Shown in pieces: positions 1 to 7,424 of a stretch of DNA of 12,071 bases. The stretch's first letter is position 1. Each line of letters opens with the position of its first letter. The DNA comes from an uncultured Ilumatobacter sp. (GTDB lineage Bacteria; Actinomycetota; Acidimicrobiia; Acidimicrobiales; Ilumatobacteraceae). The notes under the pieces were generated by a model that searched no databases, was not told the origin of the DNA, and was given only the letters and a program-made list of their open reading frames with translations. The DNA is taken from contig CALICC010000102.1 of NCBI GenBank assembly GCA_938049325.1, forward strand, positions 1 to 12,071. Direction: 5' to 3'. The position numbers were made by a program, and so were the translations under genes.

Positions 1-1
1 C

Positions 2-760
2 GCACGGTGCGCGCTCGCCTCCGATCGCGAGCTGCTGTTCGATCCGTACTCGGTCAACCGAGTCACCGGCTCGTTCATCCTGGTCGACAAGCTCTCGAAC
101 GCAACCGTCGCGGCGGGCATGATCATCGGTGCCTCGTCGGCCTGGAACCAGTCGCCGTCGGCAACGCTGACCCGCCAGGTTTCCGGTGTCACCGAAGCCG
201 AGCGAGCGGCTCGATACGGGCAACGCCCGGCCACGGTGCTGCTCACCGGCCTCACCGCAGCCGGCAAGTCGACCATTGCGTCCGCACTCGAGCGACGCCT
301 CTTCGACCGAGGTCGAACAACGATCCGTCTCGACGGTGAGAACGTTCGTATGGGCATCAGCCGTGACCTCGGGTTCAGCGCTCAGGAGCGCTCCGAGAAC
401 CTCCGCCGCGTGGCAGAGGTCGCGCGACTGGTGAATACTCAGGGCGTCATCGCCATTGCAGCGCTCGTGGCGCCCAAGGCCGACGTCCGCGAGTTGGCTC
501 GTGAGTTGATCGGCGACGACCGATACATCGAAGTCTTCGTCGACACGCCCGTCGACGTGTGTCGTGAGCGCGACGAACACGGCATCTACGAAGCCGCCGA
601 CCGCGGCGACATTCCGCAGTTCCCGGGCGTGTCGGCGACGTACGACCGGCCGACCGACATGGACCTGCGGCTCGACGCGGTGGCCAGTCCGGTCGAGGAG
701 AGCGTCGACCAGATCATCGATCTGCTCTTCGAGCGCGGCTTCCTCGACAGCGGCAGCTGA
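2..760 (+). CDS. cysNC: Bifunctional sulfate adenylyltransferase large subunit / APS kinase (CysN-CysC fusion), 3' part
   Basis: The frame is open from the window edge, so the 5' end is missing; 252 residues are visible. Residues 1-45 match the C-terminal beta-barrel end of CysN, the GTPase subunit of ATP sulfurylase (DPYSVNRVTGSF, then ATVAAGMI). From about residue 60 an adenylyl-sulfate kinase domain follows, with P-loop GLTAAGKS at 83-90 and a LDGENVR segment near 110. CysN with CysD makes APS from sulfate and ATP; the CysC domain phosphorylates APS to PAPS in the cytoplasm. The kinase domain is off-consensus: GLTAAGKS for GLSGSGKS, DGEN for DGDN, VAPK (156-159) where ISPY is usual, and EHGIY (192-196) for the conserved VKGLY. 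Its activity may therefore be reduced or altered (inference). The stop overlaps the next gene as TGATG, indicating translational coupling. An internal ATG at 119 lies inside the CysN domain and is not the start. Family assignment is firm; the state of the kinase domain is uncertain. Confidence 0.93.
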   Translation, partial: ARCALASDRELLFDPYSVNRVTGSFILVDKLSNATVAAGMIIGASSAWNQSPSATLTRQVSGVTEAERAARYGQRPATVLLTGLTAAGKSTIASALERRLFDRGRTTIRLDGENVRMGISRDLGFSAQERSENLRRVAEVARLVNTQGVIAIAALVAPKADVRELARELIGDDRYIEVFVDTPVDVCRERDEHGIYEAADRGDIPQFPGVSATYDRPTDMDLRLDAVASPVEESVDQIIDLLFERGFLDSGS

Positions 761-1362
761 TGGCGGCCGAACCGGTTTCCGACAACATCGTCCGCGCTGA
801 CGGTCACATCTCCGGAGCGGACCGGGCGGCGAACTTCGGGCACGGTTCGGCGACCGTTTGGTTCACCGGGCTCTCGGGTTCCGGTAAGTCGACGCTCGCG
901 TTCGCCGTCGAGCAGCGCTTGATCGAGTTGGGTCGCGCGACCTACGTGCTCGACGGCGACAACGTCCGATTCGGGCTCAACAGCGATCTCGGCTTTTCGC
1001 CCGAGGACCGAACGGAGAACATCCGGCGGATCGGACACGTCTGTCGCCTGTTCCAGGACGCCGGACTGATTGCGCTGACAGCGTTCATCTCGCCGTACGC
1101 AGCCGATCGCGCGGCGGTTCGCGACGTACATCCCGCTGGTCGGTTCATCGAGGTGTTCGTCGACACCCCGATCGAAATCTGCGAAGCGCGCGACGTCAAG
1201 GGCCTGTACGCCAAGGCGCGTGCGGGTGAGATCCCCGAATTCAGCGGTATCTCTGCGCCGTACGAGGCGCCGGTTGACCCCGAACTGACGATCGACACCA
1301 CGAAGCCGCTCGAGGCGTGCGTCGACGAGATCGTTGCCTATCTCGATCGTCTCAGCAGCTGA
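760..1362 (+). CDS. cysC: Adenylyl-sulfate kinase (APS kinase), stand-alone
   Basis: This 200-residue protein has the usual length for CysC, which converts APS and ATP to PAPS, the donor for PAPS reductase or sulfotransferases. Visible motifs are the P-loop GLSGSGKS (37-44), LDGDNVRFGL (64-73), DLGFSPEDRTENIRR (76-90), FISPY (109-113), EVFVDTP (131-137), the DVKGLY lid segment (145-150) and FSGISAPYE (161-169). All are consensus. The ATG shares its A with the TGA of the preceding CysN-CysC fusion, so translation is probably coupled and both are expressed as one sulfate-activation operon. It is a paralogue of the fused kinase domain just upstream and keeps every motif that copy has changed, so it is likely the main APS kinase (inference). 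The next gene converges 33 bp downstream, and I see no clear terminator hairpin in that gap. Confidence 0.95.
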   Translation: MAAEPVSDNIVRADGHISGADRAANFGHGSATVWFTGLSGSGKSTLAFAVEQRLIELGRATYVLDGDNVRFGLNSDLGFSPEDRTENIRRIGHVCRLFQDAGLIALTAFISPYAADRAAVRDVHPAGRFIEVFVDTPIEICEARDVKGLYAKARAGEIPEFSGISAPYEAPVDPELTIDTTKPLEACVDEIVAYLDRLSS

Positions 1363-1395
1363 GCCGTCGTTCGGGGCTTGGCCTCAGACGCGATC

Positions 1396-2895
1396 TCACA
1401 CGCCGTAGACCTCTTTGGTGATCGATCGGATGTAGGTCAAGAAGGCGGTGCTCGACAGGGGTCGTCCCGTGGCTCGTTCGACGAGTTCGCTCGCCGAGTA
1501 GCGGCGACCGTGGACATGGACGTTCGAGCGAAGCCACTCGAGCAGTGGAGCGAAGTTGCCACTTGCGATGGCGCCCGACAGATCGGGTACCGCTTCGTCG
1601 GCTGCGTCATAGAGCTGGGCGGAGATCAGATTGCCCAGCGTGTACGTCGGGAAATACCCGATGGCGCCCATTGCCCAGTGGATGTCTTGCAGAACGCCGT
1701 CGGCGACGGAATCTGGCCGAACGCCGAGCAGTTCGTCATAGGTCGCGTCCCAGAGATCAGGGAGCTCGGCGACCGAGACGTCGCCGGCGATGATCTGTCG
1801 CTCCATCTCGAATCGGGCGAGAATGTGGAGGTTGTACGTTGCTTCGTCGGCTTCGACTCGAACGGTGGACGGCGTCACCGTGTGGAGCGCCGAGAAGAGC
1901 GTGTCGACCGTGACCCCATCGGTACCGGGGAGATGCTCGTGGAGATGAGGGAGCGCCCACGTCCAGAAGGCCTTGGAGCGACCGACCTGGTTTTCCCACA
2001 GCCGCGACTGGCTCTCGTGGATGCCGAGCGATACGGCTTCGCCGAGCGGTGAGCCGGCAAGAGACTCGGGCAGGCCCTGCTCATACATGGCGTGGCCGGC
2101 TTCGTGCATGATCCCGAGCAGCCCCGACCGGAAGTCGTCAGATTCGCTGCGCCAGGTGATGCGAACGTCGCCGTGTCCGAATCCGCTCGTGAACGGATGA
2201 GCTGAGCGGTCGAGTCGCCCTGCCTCGAAGTCGTACCCGATGGCGGCGGCGATGACTCGGCCGAGTTCGCCCTGCTGCGCTTCGGTGAACTCGCCGCGCA
2301 CGGGGGCTTCGTCGATCACGACACCGCTCTCGGCGACGGAGCGGACCAACGGCGACAGTTCGGTGCGGAGTTCGTCGAAGAGCGGCGCCAACTGTTCGAC
2401 CGTGGCGCCGGGCTCGTAGCCGTCGAGGAGTGCGTCGTAGGGCGTGTCGGCGATTCCTGCGTCGACGAGCGCTGCGGCTTCTTCTTTGGACAACGCGATG
2501 ATCTCGGCGAGCACTGGTGCGAACGCGTCGAAATCGGCGTCGGCGCGCGCCTGCTGCCACACGTTGAGCGCCCGGCTGCGCGTTTCGGCCGATCGCCGCG
2601 CGAGATCGCCCGGGATCGCTGACGCGCGTGTGACCTCGCGGCGGGCTTCGCGTACCTGAGCAGCGAGCACGTCGTCGTCGGCGACCAAATCGGCGGCTGC
2701 GTCGATCGCGTCGGCAAGGGCCGGATCGGTCATCTGCTGATGGCGCAGGCCGGCGAGAACCGACAGCGCACGGCCTCGGGTCGCCTGTCCCTTGGGAGGC
2801 ATCTTGGTTTCCTGATCCCACGACAGCACCGCTGCGGCGGATCCCAAGGCCGCCATGTCGGCCCACTTCGACAGGAACGTGTCGGTTGCGGTCAT
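1396..2895 (-). CDS. M32 family metallocarboxypeptidase (carboxypeptidase Taq type)
   Basis: The 499-residue product matches the usual ~500-residue length of M32 zinc carboxypeptidases, cytoplasmic enzymes that remove C-terminal residues from peptides. The zinc site is HEAGH at 264-268, with the third ligand Glu294 in HESQS (293-297). Other family signatures are WDQETKMPP (26-34), DRSAHPFTSGFG followed by DVRITWR ahead of the metal site, and GYFPTYTLGN (413-422) near the C-terminus. No signal peptide is seen. I chose the ATG at 2895 because it gives the standard M32 N-terminus and lies 7 nt after a TACACT box; an in-frame start at 3021 would add 42 non-family residues and cross into the divergent gene. 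It is transcribed alone, divergent from the dehydrogenase at 2985 and convergent with cysC. Substrate preference cannot be read from sequence. Confidence 0.95.
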   Translation of the reverse strand: MTATDTFLSKWADMAALGSAAAVLSWDQETKMPPKGQATRGRALSVLAGLRHQQMTDPALADAIDAAADLVADDDVLAAQVREARREVTRASAIPGDLARRSAETRSRALNVWQQARADADFDAFAPVLAEIIALSKEEAAALVDAGIADTPYDALLDGYEPGATVEQLAPLFDELRTELSPLVRSVAESGVVIDEAPVRGEFTEAQQGELGRVIAAAIGYDFEAGRLDRSAHPFTSGFGHGDVRITWRSESDDFRSGLLGIMHEAGHAMYEQGLPESLAGSPLGEAVSLGIHESQSRLWENQVGRSKAFWTWALPHLHEHLPGTDGVTVDTLFSALHTVTPSTVRVEADEATYNLHILARFEMERQIIAGDVSVAELPDLWDATYDELLGVRPDSVADGVLQDIHWAMGAIGYFPTYTLGNLISAQLYDAADEAVPDLSGAIASGNFAPLLEWLRSNVHVHGRRYSASELVERATGRPLSSTAFLTYIRSITKEVYGV

Positions 2896-2902
2896 GTGCG
2901 CA

Positions 2903-2908
2903 AGTGTA
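2903..2908 (-). promoter_or_regulatory. -10 box of a probable leaderless promoter for the M32 peptidase
   Basis: On the minus strand TACACT is followed by 7 nt and then the ATG at 2895. This is the spacing expected when transcription starts at the A of the start codon. No purine-rich Shine-Dalgarno precedes the ATG. The -35 region is not convincing. Confidence 0.5.
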
Positions 2909-2949
2909 CGAGGTGGAACGATCGCGAGTTCGGCCGAGTCGAAGGATGC

Positions 2950-2978
2950 ATGACGCCGATCTGGTGCGGGCGTAGGTT
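2950..2978 (+). promoter_or_regulatory. Probable leaderless promoter for the beta-hydroxyacid dehydrogenase
   Basis: ATGACG (2950-2955, near TTGACA) and TAGGTT (2973-2978) are separated by exactly 17 bp, and the ATG at 2985 lies 6 nt after the -10 box. This fits a sigma70-type promoter whose transcript begins at the start codon. It shares the 89-bp gap with the divergent promoter of the peptidase. Confidence 0.55.
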
Positions 2979-2984
2979 GGCGAC

Positions 2985-3974
2985 ATGACGGTGACGGCAC
3001 TTGATCCTGGCAGCGCAACAATCGGTTTCATCGGCCTCGGCAATGTGGGCAGCAAGCTCGCCGGATCGGTGCTCCGCAACGGCTACGACCTGGTGGTGAC
3101 GGATCTCGACGACGCATTGGTGGACGACTTCGCCACTCGTGGCGCACATGCTGCATCGAGCCCGCGCGACCTCGCTGCTCGCTGCGACGTGGTCATCACG
3201 TGCTTGCCCAGCCCGGCAGCTTCGTCGGCGGTCGTCGAAGGTGAAGACGGTGTGTTGTCCGGCCTGCGGCCGGGATCGACCTGGATGGAGATGTCGACGA
3301 CCGACGAAACCGAGATCCGTCGACTCGGCAGCCGTGTGGCCGAGGCGGGCGGACATGCGGTCGACTGCCCGGTTTCGGGCGGTTGTCATCGGGCGGCAAC
3401 CGGCAACATCTCGATCTTCGCCGGCTGTGAACGATCGACCTTCGAGCACGTGCTGCCGCTGCTGACCGTGCTGGGCCGTCGTGTGCTGCACACGGGGCCG
3501 CTCGGATCGGCGTCGATTCTCAAGGTGGCGACGAATTACCTCGCGACGGCGAACTTGGTTGCCGTGACGGAGGCGCTGACCACGATGGCTGCTGCCGACA
3601 TCGACCTCGCAACGACCTACGAGGCCTTTCGGATCTCGAGCGGGAACTCGTTCGTCCACGAAACCGAAGGGCAGGTCATCCTCAACGGATCCCGCGACAT
3701 CAACTTCACGATGGATCTGGTGCTCAAAGACATCGGGCTGTTCCAGAGCATCGCCGATCGTCATGACGTGCCGCTGCGGGTCAATCCGTTGCTCATCGAC
3801 GTGTTCCGCGACGCAGCGGCGACGTACGGCGAGCGCGAGTGGTCACCGAACGTGATTCGTGTGTTGGAAGACGCCACTGGGCTCGACGTGGTGGCGCCTG
3901 GTTTCCCCGCCGAGATGACCGACGACGAGCCCGAGGAGGCGGGGTACGAAGTGGTCGCGCATCGCGCTCGCTGA
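2985..3974 (+). CDS. NAD(P)-dependent beta-hydroxyacid dehydrogenase (3-hydroxyisobutyrate dehydrogenase-like)
   Basis: This 329-residue cytoplasmic oxidoreductase begins with a Rossmann dinucleotide motif, GFIGLGNVG (14-22). The substrate-binding signature DCPVSGG lies at 127-133 and the catalytic lysine is K180 in LKVATNYL, with N184 four residues on; KDIGL follows in the helical C-terminal domain. The family oxidises short beta-hydroxyacids such as 3-hydroxyisobutyrate or reduces tartronate semialdehyde. The segment after SGG reads CHRAATGN, where many members have a VPGAEAGT-like sequence, so the substrate may differ from the named enzymes. The C-terminus continues about 30 residues past the usual end with ATGLDVVAPGFP. 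Start at 2985: first in-frame ATG, matching the Rossmann start and placed 6 nt after a -10 box. Neighbours do not identify a pathway. Family assignment is secure; the substrate is unknown. Confidence 0.9.
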   Translation: MTVTALDPGSATIGFIGLGNVGSKLAGSVLRNGYDLVVTDLDDALVDDFATRGAHAASSPRDLAARCDVVITCLPSPAASSAVVEGEDGVLSGLRPGSTWMEMSTTDETEIRRLGSRVAEAGGHAVDCPVSGGCHRAATGNISIFAGCERSTFEHVLPLLTVLGRRVLHTGPLGSASILKVATNYLATANLVAVTEALTTMAAADIDLATTYEAFRISSGNSFVHETEGQVILNGSRDINFTMDLVLKDIGLFQSIADRHDVPLRVNPLLIDVFRDAAATYGEREWSPNVIRVLEDATGLDVVAPGFPAEMTDDEPEEAGYEVVAHRAR

Positions 3975-4016
3975 CGCCAGCGTTCGCCGAGAGCGCGTAC
4001 GGCTCCGCGATCCCGG

Positions 4017-4022
4017 CATGAT
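4017..4022 (+). promoter_or_regulatory. Possible -10 box for the DUF2855-rlmI pair
   Basis: CATGAT lies 6 nt before the ATG at 4029, the same geometry as the clearer leaderless promoters in this window. The first base departs from TANNNT and no -35 is evident. The intervening GGGGG is too close to the ATG to act as a Shine-Dalgarno. Confidence 0.3.
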
Positions 4023-4028
4023 GGGGGC

Positions 4029-5189
4029 ATGTCGCACCCGAAGCCCAGCGCCACTGTCCTCGAAGTCGATCGATCCGATGTGGGAACCACGCGGCTGGTC
4101 GAAGCCGACAACGACGCACTCGGCGACGGACAGGTCCGGCTGAACATCGACCGCTTCGCGATCACGGCCAACAACATCACCTACGCAGTCTTCGGCGACA
4201 TCTTGGGGTACTGGGACTTCTTCCCAACCGCCGACGGCATCGAGTTCGGGCGCGTCCCAGCGATGGGGTGGGCCACGGTCACAGCGTCGACCCACGCCGA
4301 TATCGCCGTCGGAGCTCGCTTCTACGGGTGGTACCCGATGGCGTCGTCGGTCGTCTTCACGCCGACTCCCACCAGCGACGGATTTCGAGACGACGGCCCG
4401 CACCGCCAGGCGCACGCTCCGGTCTACCGCGCGTATGTGGAGGTCGGTCACGATCCCATGTACCCCGGGGGTCTCGGTGCTGCACTCGACACCGATGGCG
4501 AAGACCGCCACGTCTTGCTCCGGGGTCTGTTCCTCACCGGATTCCTCGCCGAGGAGTTCTTCGCCGACGGTGGGGGATCGGGCACCTCCTACTTCGACAC
4601 GTCACGCGTCGTCGTGTTGTCCGCATCATCGAAGACGGCAATCGGCTTCGCACAGCGCGCCTCGGTGCGCGACGGCATCGAAGTGGTCGGCGTGACATCC
4701 GAAGGGAACCGGACATTCGTCGAGTCGCTCGGCTTCTACGACCAGGTCGTGACCTATGACGAAGTCGACCAGATCTCCACCGACGGTGGCGCCGTGTCGA
4801 TCGACATGGCAGGCAACCCGACGGCGCTCGCGGCTGTGCACCAGCGTTTCGGAGACGGGCTCGCGTACTCGATGACGGTTGGTCGGAGTCACCATGACGC
4901 CATGCCCTCCGATATCGAGATGGTCGGGCCCGAACCGCAACTCTTCTTCGCGCCGACCGAAGTCGGCCGTCGCCAGGCCGAGTGGGGGCGTGAGGACTAC
5001 GCGATGCGCTGCAACGACGCGCTCACCGAATTCGTCGCAGGCAGCCGCAACTGGCTGCGGGTCGAGCACCGGGTTGGTGCCGATGCCGCCCGATCAGCGT
5101 GGGTGGATGTCCGCGATGCCAACGTCGGTCCCGATGTCGGCCTCGTCGCGACGATCCCCACCGAGGCGACTGATGAGCACACCACATGA
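4029..5189 (+). CDS. DUF2855 family protein (MDR-like, function unknown)
   Basis: This 386-residue protein resembles the DUF2855 family, whose members look like divergent medium-chain dehydrogenase/reductases without an assigned reaction. The N-terminal part carries the family-like stretch AITANNITYAVFGD (44-57) followed by YWDFFP (61-66), then GWATV and GARFYGWYPM (96-104). A second half resembling a Rossmann fold starts at VVVLSASSKTAIGFA (194-208), with a later GVTSEGN segment (221-227) where the cofactor-specificity loop would be. The strict GxGxxG of classical MDR enzymes is not present, so cofactor binding is uncertain. No signal peptide or membrane segment is visible. The gene overlaps the next by ATGA, so the two are probably co-translated. 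The start at 4029 is the only ATG in this frame nearby. The recognition is from memory of the family; the catalytic role is unknown. Confidence 0.82.
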   Translation: MSHPKPSATVLEVDRSDVGTTRLVEADNDALGDGQVRLNIDRFAITANNITYAVFGDILGYWDFFPTADGIEFGRVPAMGWATVTASTHADIAVGARFYGWYPMASSVVFTPTPTSDGFRDDGPHRQAHAPVYRAYVEVGHDPMYPGGLGAALDTDGEDRHVLLRGLFLTGFLAEEFFADGGGSGTSYFDTSRVVVLSASSKTAIGFAQRASVRDGIEVVGVTSEGNRTFVESLGFYDQVVTYDEVDQISTDGGAVSIDMAGNPTALAAVHQRFGDGLAYSMTVGRSHHDAMPSDIEMVGPEPQLFFAPTEVGRRQAEWGREDYAMRCNDALTEFVAGSRNWLRVEHRVGADAARSAWVDVRDANVGPDVGLVATIPTEATDEHTT

Positions 5190-6478
5190 ACACACACCGC
5201 TCCGACTTACTCGATGGTCTGCCGGAGGTCTCGGATCGGCGGCTGGCCATCCGAGTCACCCCTGATGCACTTCGCAGAATCCGCGCCCGACACCCATGGG
5301 TATATGACCGGTCGATCGACTCGACGAATCACGACGACGGCCGTCCCGGCGACGTCGGCATCGTGTTCGACAAGAACCGCAAGTTCGCTGCGATCGGATT
5401 GTGGGATCCGAATTCGCCCATTCGGCTCCGCATGCTGCACGTCGGGGACCCGACCACGATCGGTCCCGAATGGTTCGCCGCAAAGATCGCCGAGTCGGTG
5501 GCGCGACGACAAGTGCTGTTCGATCGTCACGTCGGGAGCGGGCGCGCCGCGCATGGCCCGGGCTACCGGGCCGTCAACGGTGAGAACGACGGGCTGCCAG
5601 CACTGATCGTCGACTGCTATTCCGATGTGGCGGTCGTCAAGCTGTACAGCGAAATCTGGTTCCCTCATCTGCCGTCGATCATCGACGGCGTGCTGGCGGC
5701 GACGCGTTCGACCACCGTCGTTCTCCGGTTGGCGCGCAACCTCAAAGAGCGCGAGACGTACGGGCTCGACGACGGTGATGTGGTCGTGGGCGAGATTCCG
5801 GACGGGCCTGTGCTGTTCAGCGAGGGAACGTTGACGTTCGAGGCCGACGTTCAGCACGGCCAAAAGACCGGGCACTTTCTCGATCAGCGTGCGAATCGAT
5901 TGGCAGTGGGCAAGCTCGCCGGCGGCAAACGTGTCCTCGACGTGTTTGCCTCAACCGGTGGTTTCACCGTCCACGCGGCCGCTGGCGGCGCAGTCGCCGT
6001 GCATGCAGTCGACATGTCGGAGCCCACGCTCGCCGTGGCCAAGCGCAACCTCGATCACAATGCAGACGTTCCTGCGGTCGCCGCATGTTCGGTCACGACC
6101 CAAGTCAGTGATGCGTTCGACGCGATGGGTGCGCTGGCTCGCACGAGCCGTAAGTTCGACCTCGTCGTCGTCGACCCGCCGTCGTTCGCCCAGAACGCTG
6201 CCGCGATCGGCAAAGCTCGTGCCGCCTACGCCAAACTCACCAAGTTGGCCATCGGGCTGATCGAGCCGGGAGGCATCTTGGTGCAGGCGTCATGCTCGAG
6301 CCGAGTGACGGCCACCGACTTCTTCGAGACGGTGACCGAGTCGGCTGCGGGGCACGGCGCCGAGATGACCGAACTCCGTCGTACCGGCCACGACGTCGAT
6401 CATCCCGTGACGTTCGACGAGGGTGAATATCTCAAGGCCGGCTTCTGGCGGGTCGAGCCGTGGGCCAAGCGCCGCTGA
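5186..6478 (+). CDS. rlmI: RlmI-like class I SAM-dependent rRNA methyltransferase
   Basis: This 430-residue protein has the COG1092 architecture: an N-terminal PUA-like RNA-binding domain (IRVTPDALRRIRARHPWVY, 22-40), a central domain with NGENDGLPALIVD (131-143), and a C-terminal Rossmann methyltransferase. Methyltransferase motifs are QKTGHFLDQRANR (226-238), motif I VLDVFASTGGFT (250-261), AVDMSEP (274-280), motif IV DPPSF (330-334) and QASCSS with Cys370 as the likely catalytic cysteine. E. coli RlmI methylates C1962 of 23S rRNA to m5C; the same site is likely here but not shown. The start ATG overlaps the DUF2855 stop as ATGA, implying coupled translation. The protein is about 30 residues longer than E. 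coli RlmI, mostly a charged N-terminal extension. COG1092 also includes RlmKL-type and uncharacterised members, so the target site is less certain than the family. Confidence 0.9.
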   Translation: MNTHRSDLLDGLPEVSDRRLAIRVTPDALRRIRARHPWVYDRSIDSTNHDDGRPGDVGIVFDKNRKFAAIGLWDPNSPIRLRMLHVGDPTTIGPEWFAAKIAESVARRQVLFDRHVGSGRAAHGPGYRAVNGENDGLPALIVDCYSDVAVVKLYSEIWFPHLPSIIDGVLAATRSTTVVLRLARNLKERETYGLDDGDVVVGEIPDGPVLFSEGTLTFEADVQHGQKTGHFLDQRANRLAVGKLAGGKRVLDVFASTGGFTVHAAAGGAVAVHAVDMSEPTLAVAKRNLDHNADVPAVAACSVTTQVSDAFDAMGALARTSRKFDLVVVDPPSFAQNAAAIGKARAAYAKLTKLAIGLIEPGGILVQASCSSRVTATDFFETVTESAAGHGAEMTELRRTGHDVDHPVTFDEGEYLKAGFWRVEPWAKRR

Positions 6479-6503
6479 ATATTCTCCGTGGTGTCTGACC
6501 ACC

Positions 6504-6509
6504 TACGAT
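6504..6509 (+). promoter_or_regulatory. -10 box of a probable leaderless promoter for the alpha/beta hydrolase
   Basis: TACGAT, close to TATAAT in pattern, lies 6 nt upstream of the ATG at 6516, with no Shine-Dalgarno between. It supports 6516 as the true start and suggests the hydrolase is transcribed separately from rlmI, which ends 37 bp upstream. Confidence 0.5.
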
Positions 6510-6515
6510 CTGCGT

Positions 6516-7400
6516 ATGGCGCAGGTACAGGCAAACGGGATCACGATCGAGTACGAGCAACACGGCTCGGGCGAGCCGCTGCTGCTGATCATGGGCCTCG
6601 GCGGCCAACTGACCGATTGGCCCGAAGGGTTCGTCGAAGACCTGGCCACCCGTGGGTTTCAGGTCACGACGTTCGACAACCGTGACATCGGGCTGAGCAC
6701 CGAATTCGACTGGGAACCGCCATCACCGACACGGGCGGTTGCTGGAATGCTCGCCAAGCGCCCACCGGCTGCTGAGTACACCATCGTCGACATGGCTGCC
6801 GACGCGGCAGGTCTGCTCGACGTGCTCGATATCGAGTCAGCGCACGTCGTGGGCATGTCGATGGGTGGGATGATCGCTCAGCAACTGACCATCGATCACT
6901 CGACGAAGGTTCGATCGTTGACATCGATCATGTCGAACCCGGGAGACGGGAAGTCCGGGCGTATCGCCGGCAAGGTCATGGCCAAGATGGCTCGCATGCC
7001 AGAACCGACGCTCGAGAACGCGGCGCAGCGGTCGGTCGACAGCTTCCAACTCTGGAGCAGCCCGCACTTCGATCCAGACGAGCATCGTGCTCGTGCGCAA
7101 CGCAGCGTGGAGCGCAGCTTCCGTCCCGTGGGAACTGCACGTCAAACGGCGGCGATCATGGCGAGTCCCGACCGCACGCCAGGCCTCCGCAATGTCCAGG
7201 TGCCCACGCTGGTGGTGCACGGACTCGTCGACCGGTTGGTGAAGCCGAGTGGTGGCATCGCAACGGCAGCAGCGGTCCCGGACTCGCGTTTGCTCATGTT
7301 CCCCGACATGGGCCACGACCTTCCGACGCCGCGCCGTGCGGAGTTGCTCGACGCGATTCGTCGCAATGCAGACCGCGCGTCGGCGGCTGTTCCGGCCTGA
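6516..7400 (+). CDS. Alpha/beta hydrolase
   Basis: This 294-residue cytoplasmic protein has a complete alpha/beta-hydrolase catalytic set: nucleophile Ser115 in GMSMGG (113-118), acid Asp239 in VHGLVD, and His267 in MGHD. The oxyanion-hole strand is LLLIMGLGGQ (22-31), followed by the DNRDIGLS motif (54-61) typical of the esterase and aclacinomycin-methylesterase-like branch. A variable cap lies between about residues 135 and 220. The start at 6516 gives the normal N-terminus (NGITIEYEQHG) and follows a TACGAT box by 6 nt; an in-frame ATG at 6423 would overlap rlmI by 56 bp and add unrelated residues. The likely activity is hydrolysis of an ester or similar bond; the substrate is unknown and the neighbours give no pathway. 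It converges with the membrane protein gene ending 24 bp downstream, and no strong terminator is visible between them. Confidence 0.9.
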   Translation: MAQVQANGITIEYEQHGSGEPLLLIMGLGGQLTDWPEGFVEDLATRGFQVTTFDNRDIGLSTEFDWEPPSPTRAVAGMLAKRPPAAEYTIVDMAADAAGLLDVLDIESAHVVGMSMGGMIAQQLTIDHSTKVRSLTSIMSNPGDGKSGRIAGKVMAKMARMPEPTLENAAQRSVDSFQLWSSPHFDPDEHRARAQRSVERSFRPVGTARQTAAIMASPDRTPGLRNVQVPTLVVHGLVDRLVKPSGGIATAAAVPDSRLLMFPDMGHDLPTPRRAELLDAIRRNADRASAAVPA

Positions 7401-7424
7401 CCCGAACAGACGGTCACGGCGACG

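Noticed and set aside
1378..2052. 224-codon plus-strand open frame opposite the M32 peptidase
   Set aside because: Antisense to the conserved C-terminal half of the peptidase, including GYFPTYTLGN; no family signal of its own.
2892..3764. 290-codon minus-strand open frame opposite the dehydrogenase
   Set aside because: Antisense to a Rossmann enzyme with all its motifs; it also crosses the divergent promoter gap.
7398..7416. TGACC...GGTCA hairpin between the hydrolase and the DUF2207-like gene as a terminator
   Set aside because: Only 5 bp of stem with a 9-nt loop and no T-run; too weak to call.
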